Assembly: GCA_964650485.1 (NCBI GenBank)
Contig: CAZYTX010000079.1
Location: forward strand, 1 to 9,294
DNA: 9,294 bases
DNA from: CAZYTX01 sp964650485
GTDB lineage: Bacteria; RBG-13-61-14; DATKZS01
Direction of reading: 5' to 3'
Part shown: positions 5,009 through 9,294 of the stretch, piece by piece
Position numbering within the stretch: position 1 is the first letter of the stretch
How the letters are laid out: every line of letters starts with the position of its first letter
Made by a program: the position numbers and the translations under genes
Notes under the pieces: model-generated
The model's database searches: none
The model's input: the letters and a program-made list of their open reading frames with translations, nothing else
Told to the model about the DNA's origin: nothing

Positions 5009-6625
5009 CTAATAACTGGCACCCTGAAACTTATCCTTCTCATCTGAAATGACGAGAGCATTCAGCCTTTTTGCCAGTTTGTTCAGCTCATCCATGGAGG
5101 ACTCTATTTCTTTTACTCCGTTTTCCACTTCCTTGGCAGCGTCGGCCACCTCGTTTATGGAGGAGGCCATCTGCTGGGTGGCTGATGACTGTTGCTTGGT
5201 GATATGGCTGATCTCGGTTCCGAATTGACTTGTTGAGTCCACGAACTCCAGTATTTGCGCGAAGTGCTCTCCCATGCTTCTCACCGATTGGACTCCCGAC
5301 TCCACCGCCTTGTGCTGGTTCTCGGAAAGCATGACCATGCTGTTGGTCGAGGTTTGAATCGAGTCAACTATGTTCCTGACCGATTCGATGGTTTCCATTG
5401 TCCGGTTTGCCAGCCTCCTCACTTCCGTTGCAACCACCGAGAATCTGCTCCCGGCCTCTCCCGCGCCCGCGGCCTCTATGGATGCGTTGAGCGCGAGCAG
5501 ATTCGTCTGCTCGGACACCTCCTCGATAATGTCAATTATGCTTCCCACCCTGTTCGCCTGGCTTGAGAGCTCCAATATCTGGTTCATGGCTTTTTCCATG
5601 TGTTGTCTTATGTTCTCCATGGAGTTTATGGTCATCACCATGTATTCGTTTCCGCTGTTTGCGGCTTGCGAGCTCTTGTCAGCGGACTCTTTCACCGCGG
5701 AGGCGGTGTCCGCTATCCTGTCCGCGGTTGAAGATATCTCCTGGGAGGTGGTTACGACTTCGGAGACCACCGTTGCCTGCTCGGTGGCGCCCGAGGTCTG
5801 CTGCGTGGTGACACTCATGAGGTGCGAGGTGGTGTCGGTGAGCAGCTTAACCGCGTCGGTGATGTTTTCATTCTGTTTCTTTATATCGGACGCCATCTGG
5901 TTGAAGGTCTTGGCAAGGACGCCTATCTCATCCTTTGATTTGACCTCGATCTCCACGTCAAAATCACCCTGGCTGATTCTCTGAGTGGCCTGCATCATTT
6001 TTCTTATGGGAGGCAGAACAGAGCGGAGCGAGAGCCACACCACCACCAGTCCCAGGACAAGCACCACCCCTATAAGGGCGTATCCCTGGACCCGCGCCTG
6101 CTCAAGCTGTCTTTGCAGGGTCTCAAGGCTTATTCCCGCCCGGAGCACGCCCAGGGCCTTCCCCTCTTCTCCTCCTTCACTGCGAACGGTAATCTGGAAA
6201 TCAAGGAAAGCCCCCCCCCCGGACTTTATCTCCCTTGTAACAAGCTGCTGCCTGGCGCCCCCTTTCAGGGGGGGAGGGATATTGTACGAGGACTCTTGCT
6301 TGTGAGACTCGTAGAGCTTTTCTAACCGCTCGTCATATACCACCACGTAAGAGACCATCTCATCTTCAAGCACCTTTTCGGATTCTTTCGCGATCATCTC
6401 CTTGTCCCCGGTCATGAGAGCGTACAGGAAGTCGCTTGTAAACTTTGTGACCAGGCTTTTACCGTATTTGCCGTAAAGGTCCAGGTCGGTATTGTATCTC
6501 ATCTCGGCGTTTCGCTCCACGTAATAGCGCATGAGCACGCCGAATATGATCAACATCGCCAAAAGATAAACAATAATTCTGGTGCCCAGGCTCCTTCCTG
6601 GGTTCAATTTACGGGCAAAGCTCAT
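5009..6625 (-). CDS. Methyl-accepting chemotaxis protein (transmembrane chemoreceptor)
   Basis: The 538-residue product has the full chemoreceptor layout. TM1 is at ~16-35 (RIIVYLLAMLIIFGVLMRYY). A ~145-residue periplasmic sensor follows (~37-180), probably a single Cache/PAS-like domain (SYVVVYDERLEKLYES at 92-107, LGVLRAGISLETL at 158-170). TM2 is at ~182-203, HAMP at ~204-257 (ending KSKDEIGVLAKTFNQMASDI) and a long signalling coiled coil at ~260-525. The hairpin tip, 368-403 (EEVSEQTNLLALNASIEAAG, then AGEAGSRFSVVATEV), contacts CheA and CheW. At the tip the usual AARAGE arginine is glycine (G387), a variant I also know from other deltaproteobacterial receptors. It ends in ...KFQGASY with no NWETF-type CheR tether. 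GGAGGG lies nine bases before the start, which follows the binding-protein stop by 22 bases, suggesting that protein supplies its ligand. The sensor-coding part holds a C10 run. Confidence 0.95.
   Translation of the reverse strand: MSFARKLNPGRSLGTRIIVYLLAMLIIFGVLMRYYVERNAEMRYNTDLDLYGKYGKSLVTKFTSDFLYALMTGDKEMIAKESEKVLEDEMVSYVVVYDERLEKLYESHKQESSYNIPPPLKGGARQQLVTREIKSGGGAFLDFQITVRSEGGEEGKALGVLRAGISLETLQRQLEQARVQGYALIGVVLVLGLVVVWLSLRSVLPPIRKMMQATQRISQGDFDVEIEVKSKDEIGVLAKTFNQMASDIKKQNENITDAVKLLTDTTSHLMSVTTQQTSGATEQATVVSEVVTTSQEISSTADRIADTASAVKESADKSSQAANSGNEYMVMTINSMENIRQHMEKAMNQILELSSQANRVGSIIDIIEEVSEQTNLLALNASIEAAGAGEAGSRFSVVATEVRRLANRTMETIESVRNIVDSIQTSTNSMVMLSENQHKAVESGVQSVRSMGEHFAQILEFVDSTSQFGTEISHITKQQSSATQQMASSINEVADAAKEVENGVKEIESSMDELNKLAKRLNALVISDEKDKFQGASY
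6211..6220 (-). repeat. C10 homopolymer in the chemoreceptor sensor domain
   Basis: Ten consecutive C residues on the plus strand (G10 in the coding strand) encode the glycine run of KSGGGAF at residues ~135-140. A G7 tract on the plus strand lies about 50 bases away (6268-6274). Such mononucleotide runs are prone to slipped-strand change; one base gained or lost here would truncate the receptor before TM2. Confidence 0.85.
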
Positions 6626-6647
6626 GAGGGATTGCCCTCCTTTATTT

Positions 6648-7571
6648 TCATTCGATTACCTCGGCCTTGGCCGCCAATGACGGCGGGAAGGAGACGCTCA
6701 TAAGCGAGGCCGCCTTAGTGTTTAAAACCAGCTTGCCCCCGGGGTATCTCACCGTGCCCGGCTGCGGCATTTTACCGGAAAGAACAGCCCGGGCCTCCTC
6801 TGCCGCAAGCTTCCCCGCATTTTCAAAGTCAGGCGCCAGGCCCGCGGTGGCCCCTCCGTAGGCCAGCCCGTGATCCCCGCAGAAAGTGGGCACCTTGGCG
6901 GAGAAGGACTCCATAATAATGAACTTCTTGCTGTGCTTTGATATTACCACCGGGTCTGTGAGCGCCCACAACAGGTCTATACCCGGTACCAGCTCCCGGA
7001 ATTTTCCAGGCACCTCTTCAATTTTGTTAGCGGCCCCTATCTTCAGGCTGAGGCCCAAGTCCCGCGCCTTTTTGATTATCCTCTGCTCGTTTATCGGAGT
7101 GTACTCCGGCGAGTAAAGAAGCCCGATGCGATTTTTATCCGGGAAGAGATCGTGCAGGCTTTTAAGCTGCTCGACCGGGTCGGACTCGTGGTATATTCCC
7201 GCGGCCTTTTGCGTGGTCAGCTCGATCTCCGCGGCCCTGGGGGAGTGGCAGTAAATTACCGGCACATCGGCAAGGTGCCACTTGGCCATCTGGCCGGCCA
7301 GGTCGCCGACTACTATTGCCACCGAAGGCTTTGAGACCTGCAACTCCTCTCCCACCGTCTTTTGCTTCTTGTCGTCGCCATCGAGGTTTATCTCCCGGAA
7401 TTCACCGGGAAAGGAGTTCCGGAAGCCGGAGGCCACCGCCGTGAACCTGGATTGATCTGAGGAGATCACCAGTATTGTCTCCGTTGCCCGTGAATTTGCG
7501 GGGGCCAAGGCCATGCCGATTATCAGAGTGGCTGCGAAGGTAAAGAAAAATATTGATGATCGCGTGTTCAT
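6648..7571 (-). CDS. ABC_sub_bind-type periplasmic substrate-binding protein
   Basis: The 307-residue protein starts with a signal peptide (SIFFFTFAATLIIGMALAPA, cleavage near ANSRA). The mature part has the two-lobe architecture of PF04392-type binding proteins: ETILVISSDQSRFTAVASGF as the first strand-helix, AIVVGDLAGQMAKWHLADVP at ~85-104, VIYCHSP at 105-111, AAGIYHESDPVEQLKSLHDL at 123-142, RIGLLYSPEYTPI, then LLWALTDPVV and VPTFCGDHGLAYGGATAGLA. These are the hinge and lobe segments usual in the family, whose members often bind tryptophan-like or other small ligands. No permease or ATPase gene is adjacent. The gene overlaps the lipoprotein gene by four bases (ATGA) and ends 22 bases before the chemoreceptor, so coupling to the receptor rather than transport is the more natural inference. 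Its ligand cannot be read from sequence. Confidence 0.88.
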   Translation of the reverse strand: MNTRSSIFFFTFAATLIIGMALAPANSRATETILVISSDQSRFTAVASGFRNSFPGEFREINLDGDDKKQKTVGEELQVSKPSVAIVVGDLAGQMAKWHLADVPVIYCHSPRAAEIELTTQKAAGIYHESDPVEQLKSLHDLFPDKNRIGLLYSPEYTPINEQRIIKKARDLGLSLKIGAANKIEEVPGKFRELVPGIDLLWALTDPVVISKHSKKFIIMESFSAKVPTFCGDHGLAYGGATAGLAPDFENAGKLAAEEARAVLSGKMPQPGTVRYPGGKLVLNTKAASLMSVSFPPSLAAKAEVIE

Positions 7572-8644
7572 ATCTCACCTCCCCCCTCCACCCCGTTCTT
7601 GACCTTGAGCATGGACTCCTTCATGTTCTTGGAGACCCTGGCCAGGACCATGAGGGCCTCAACCCCCAGGGGGGTCATCTCGCCGGGGACCTCAAGGGCC
7701 AGGGATGAATAATAAAGAGTTCCCCCGGCTGCTTTTTCCAGCCCCCACTCAAGCCATCCAACTATGCCTGAAGCGGTCCAGTACAACTTTCCGGCTCTCC
7801 TGTCGTCTTCATTGTTTATGGTGAAGGTGTGAACGTCGGTTTTAAACCCTCCGAAGTTTGCGGTGTAGCAGCAATACAGCACTGGCTTGGAGGACTCCTC
7901 GGCGGTTGGACATTCCCCTTTTTGCTCGTACTCTGACATGTACTCCTCCGTGTTCTCCTCCATCCACTTTTCGACCTCCTCGGGGGAGGCGTCAATCCAC
8001 ACCCTGGACTCGTGAAGCTTGTAAAGCTTCTCGTAGCTGTCTCCTCTAAGGCCCTTTTCAACAAAGTCAGCCGCTTCGAGCTCCGGGTCGAATTCGGCCT
8101 GGACACCCGCCAGCATAAGGTCTATGTCCTTGAGCACTCTTTCCGCCATCTTGTCAATCCCGGGCATCTTCTCCAGCGCCTCGATCACCTCGGTCTCGGC
8201 AACAAAGGTTATACGGGAGCCGTTTTTCATCTCCTTGAACTCCCAGCGCTGCAACTGGAAAATGTGCGGGTTGTGCCATACGTGCCAGAGCTTCCCTTCA
8301 CCGGATTTCACCAGTATCATGGGACCCTCGACCTCGATCCCCATCCTTTTTACCTTGAAGGGGAAGGTTGACCCCAGCTCCTGGCCGCCATCGCCCGCCT
8401 CCACGCCCTCGATGCTCAGGGACTCGGGCGATTCGCTCAGGTACCGGTTCACATCCTCAAGGCTCGCGTCCACGGTTACAGTCTGCTCGTACCCCCACAT
8501 CTTGACGTTCCGGGTCTCCTGGACCACCTCCTCCGGCGGCTTCTTTAAAAGCCGCTTTATCTTCTGGCATCCGGGCATTAACGACACCATCAGAAAAAAT
8601 GAAATCAAAACGCCCGACTTGCAAGAGAATAGTCTGTGTAACAT
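7568..8644 (-). CDS. Lipoprotein with two SRPBCC/START-like halves
   Basis: The 358-residue product has a basic N-terminus, a hydrophobic segment (VLISFFLMVSLMPGC) and a cysteine at 26 in a somewhat unusual lipobox (SLMPGC), so it is probably a lipoprotein. Two halves look related. The first, ~50-180, has YEQTVTVDASLEDVNRYLSE and later LWHVWHNPHIFQLQRWEFKE and SRITFVAETEVIEALEKM, the strand-helix-strand pattern and long C-terminal helix of SRPBCC/START/polyketide-cyclase folds. The second, ~211-348, has SRVWIDASPEEVEKWMEE, GGTLYYSSLALEVPGEMTPL and a C-terminal helix GVEALMVLARVSKNMKESML. Such folds bind hydrophobic ligands in a central cavity. GGAGG lies seven bases before the start. The four-base overlap with the binding-protein gene implies translational coupling. 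The fold call is inferred from pattern; I do not know a named family. Confidence 0.8.
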   Translation of the reverse strand: MLHRLFSCKSGVLISFFLMVSLMPGCQKIKRLLKKPPEEVVQETRNVKMWGYEQTVTVDASLEDVNRYLSESPESLSIEGVEAGDGGQELGSTFPFKVKRMGIEVEGPMILVKSGEGKLWHVWHNPHIFQLQRWEFKEMKNGSRITFVAETEVIEALEKMPGIDKMAERVLKDIDLMLAGVQAEFDPELEAADFVEKGLRGDSYEKLYKLHESRVWIDASPEEVEKWMEENTEEYMSEYEQKGECPTAEESSKPVLYCCYTANFGGFKTDVHTFTINNEDDRRAGKLYWTASGIVGWLEWGLEKAAGGTLYYSSLALEVPGEMTPLGVEALMVLARVSKNMKESMLKVKNGVEGGGEI

Positions 8645-8708
8645 TGGCTCTCCTCCTCTTTGCTCGACAAGTTCTCCCCTTATGAATATATTTTTCCGTG
8701 TCCCTTGT

Positions 8709-8807
8709 TCATCCCGACACCTCTTTTATTTTCTCCGCCAGGTTGGCAACGCCTCCTGGCTCCTTTTCAACGTACACCATCAGAGGTTTTTCACCCTCGC
8801 CCTTCAT
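8709..8807 (-). CDS. Small 32-residue protein or leader peptide ahead of the sensory operon
   Basis: An ATG at 8807 opens a 33-codon frame: MKGEGEKPLMVYVEKEPGG continuing VANLAEKIKEVSG, then TGA. The composition is protein-like, with a beta-strand-like LMVYVEK followed by an amphipathic helix. The ATG lies only about 20 bases downstream of the predicted transcription start, without a clear ribosome site (GAGAG is ~13 bases upstream). It ends 64 bases before the lipoprotein start. It could be a genuine small protein, a leader peptide, or the 3' remnant of a longer gene; the frame is closed by TAA 33 bases upstream of the ATG. I do not recognise a family. Confidence 0.45.
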   Translation of the reverse strand: MKGEGEKPLMVYVEKEPGGVANLAEKIKEVSG

Positions 8808-8834
8808 GTGGTTTCTGAAACTCTCTATATGTCG

Positions 8835-8863
8835 AATTTACCCACCCGCCCCCAGTTTGTCAA
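8835..8863 (-). promoter_or_regulatory. Strong sigma70-type promoter of the lipoprotein/binding-protein/chemoreceptor operon
   Basis: Minus-strand TTGACA (8858-8863, perfect), a 17-base G-rich spacer and TAAATT (8835-8840, four of six). Transcription would start near 8828, in front of the small ORF and the three-gene operon. It sits directly downstream of the terminator at 8893-8936, as expected for the head of a new transcription unit. Confidence 0.7.
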
Positions 8864-8892
8864 GCGCATATCTGAGTGCTGTCTGAATGCAC

Positions 8893-8936
8893 AAAAACAG
8901 AGGGGTATGTCCAGAGAAAATGGAGTCCCCCTCTGT
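8893..8936 (-). terminator. Rho-independent terminator (minus strand)
   Basis: Read on the minus strand, ACAGAGGGG (8936-8928) pairs perfectly with CCCCTCTGT (8905-8897), followed at once by TTTTTG. The 22-base loop contains a nested TCCA/TGGA pair. The U-run lies on the minus side, so it ends a transcript coming from the right. No gene is visible between it and ~9240, so it ends a long 3' region or a non-coding RNA. Confidence 0.7.
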
Positions 8937-9085
8937 AAGAGAGGCAGGCAGGTGCGGTTAGAGACCCGTTAACTTGAAATGGACGCAGATTCGGGGGCTT
9001 TGGGAAATTTTTTAAAGGCGGTGTTCCCCCTCCCCGGGTCATGGTGCAGCGCTGGCCCGCGGCCCGGACATCGGGCTCTCGAGGT

Positions 9086-9137
9086 AGGGGTCAAGCCTAA
9101 AAGAATTACTCTGCAAGAGCGACAGTGTATGACCCCT
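9086..9137. repeat. Inverted repeat AGGGGTCA ... TGACCCCT
   Basis: AGGGGTCA at 9086-9093 is perfectly inverted at 9130-9137, enclosing 36 bases that themselves contain CTCT-GCA-AGAG. Eight-base arms around a ~50-base unit resemble REP/RAYT-type or small non-autonomous element ends. No target-site duplication is clear, so identity is uncertain. Confidence 0.45.
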
Positions 9138-9164
9138 GTCTGCGTGCGGGCATGCAAAGACAGG
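9135..9164. repeat. Long imperfect hairpin abutting the GGGGTCA inverted repeat
   Basis: CCTGTCT (9135-9141) pairs with AGACAGG (9158-9164), and the inner GCGTGC (9142-9147) pairs with GCATGC (9150-9155) around a GG apex. That makes a 13-base-pair stem with one G-T pair and a two-base AA bulge. It shares three bases with the right arm of the neighbouring inverted repeat, so the two structures compete. No U-run follows on either strand. Confidence 0.5.
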
Positions 9165-9237
9165 CAGGGTAAGTCCCGTCACAGGCGCACCCCTTGGAAA
9201 GATGATTCCCAAAACCTCCAAGCCCTGACCAAAGGCT

Positions 9238-9254
9238 AAAAACCCGAAGGGTTT
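9238..9254 (-). terminator. Weak possible terminator
   Basis: AAACCC-TTC-GGGTTT followed by two more T on the minus strand (stem 9240-9254, T-run reaching 9238). The stem is only six base pairs, half of them A-T. It would end a minus-strand gene outside the right edge; reading on the plus strand is less likely because no T-run follows. Confidence 0.35.
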
Positions 9255-9267
9255 ATATTCGAATAGA

Positions 9268-9285
9268 CGTAGGCGCCAGCCTACG
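9268..9285. repeat. Perfect hairpin CGTAGGC-GCCA-GCCTACG
   Basis: Seven-base perfect arms around a four-base loop lie ten bases from the right edge and 13 bases from the hairpin at 9240-9254. It could be part of a bipartite transcription end or a REP-like unit. The right flank is cut off by the window. Confidence 0.5.
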
Positions 9286-9294
9286 GGTGATGTG

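Larger units (their letters stand above)
8937..9294. other. Non-coding stretch without a supported gene
   Basis: I see no coding region here. The short frames on both strands (60-90 codons) lack ribosome sites, have low-complexity or arbitrary composition, and match no family I know. There is no tRNA, tmRNA, SRP or RNase P signature. What stands out is a series of inverted repeats (9086-9137, 9135-9164, 9240-9254, 9268-9285), suggesting a transcript 3' end, a dispersed repeat or mobile-element debris. Confidence 0.55.

Noticed and set aside
4989..5009. Stem GAAGGG/CCCTTC just after the chemoreceptor stop as a terminator
   Set aside because: The stem is six bases with a nine-base loop, and no U-run follows on the minus strand. 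A nearby CTCCT/AGGAG hairpin at 4936-4948 also lacks one.
8124..8972. 282-codon plus-strand frame extending past the lipoprotein gene
   Set aside because: Most of it is antisense to the lipoprotein gene, and the rest crosses the promoter and terminator. No ribosome site or domain.
9255..9268. TTCGAAT near the right edge as a tRNA T-loop
   Set aside because: No acceptor, D or anticodon stem can be built around it.
8937..9294. CRISPR array or tRNA cluster in the gene-free region
   Set aside because: There are no regularly spaced direct repeats and no cloverleaf; the repeats are inverted and all different.

Overview
The window is a GC-rich stretch of bacterial chromosome. Every gene I can support lies on the minus strand, so the biological reading order runs from high to low coordinates. 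The gene set is a lipoprotein with SRPBCC-like repeats, a periplasmic binding protein, a methyl-accepting chemotaxis protein, a decayed toxin-antitoxin pair, a Na+/phosphate cotransporter, an AT-hook protein, a PD40 propeller protein and a proline/glutamate-rich membrane protein. It suggests a motile or surface-sensing Gram-negative of deltaproteobacterial/Myxococcota-like character. This placement is inference; no rRNA or tRNA marker is present.

Right end (8645-9294): about 490 bases at the far right hold no convincing gene. They do hold several inverted repeats and a good minus-strand intrinsic terminator at 8893-8936. To its left, a TTGACA-17-TAAATT promoter (8835-8863) starts a unit that encodes a 32-residue small protein (8709-8807), a lipoprotein with two apparently duplicated SRPBCC/START-like halves (7568-8644), an ABC_sub_bind-type periplasmic protein (6648-7571; 4-base ATGA overlap) and a chemoreceptor (5009-6625; 22-base gap). 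No permease or ATPase accompanies the binding protein. The simplest reading is a sensory cassette in which a lipoprotein and a soluble binding protein feed a chemoreceptor.

Middle (4338-5008): an antitoxin-like gene with its own promoter overlaps the start of a VapC-type PIN toxin. The toxin is reduced to 38 codons: its first ~20 residues are joined in frame to its last ~18, and the central domain is missing. The antitoxin also seems to have lost its normal stop codon. This is a toxin-antitoxin module caught in decay.

Left half (1-4337): a 542-residue Na+/Pi cotransporter with a C-terminal PhoU-like domain is followed by an AT-rich intergenic region with a TTGCAA-17-TATAAA promoter. That promoter drives a very basic 203-residue AT-hook protein carrying seven strong GRP hooks and a slipping KKTAS tandem repeat. 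Next come a secreted five-blade PD40 protein with a carboxypeptidase-regulatory-like C-terminal domain and, 13 bases later, a two-helix membrane protein with a Pro/Glu/Arg-rich tail that runs off the left edge.

The most notable items are the internally deleted VapC, the multi-hook chromatin-like protein, the unusual lipoprotein/binding-protein/chemoreceptor operon, and a C10 homopolymer inside the chemoreceptor sensor domain that could switch its reading frame.
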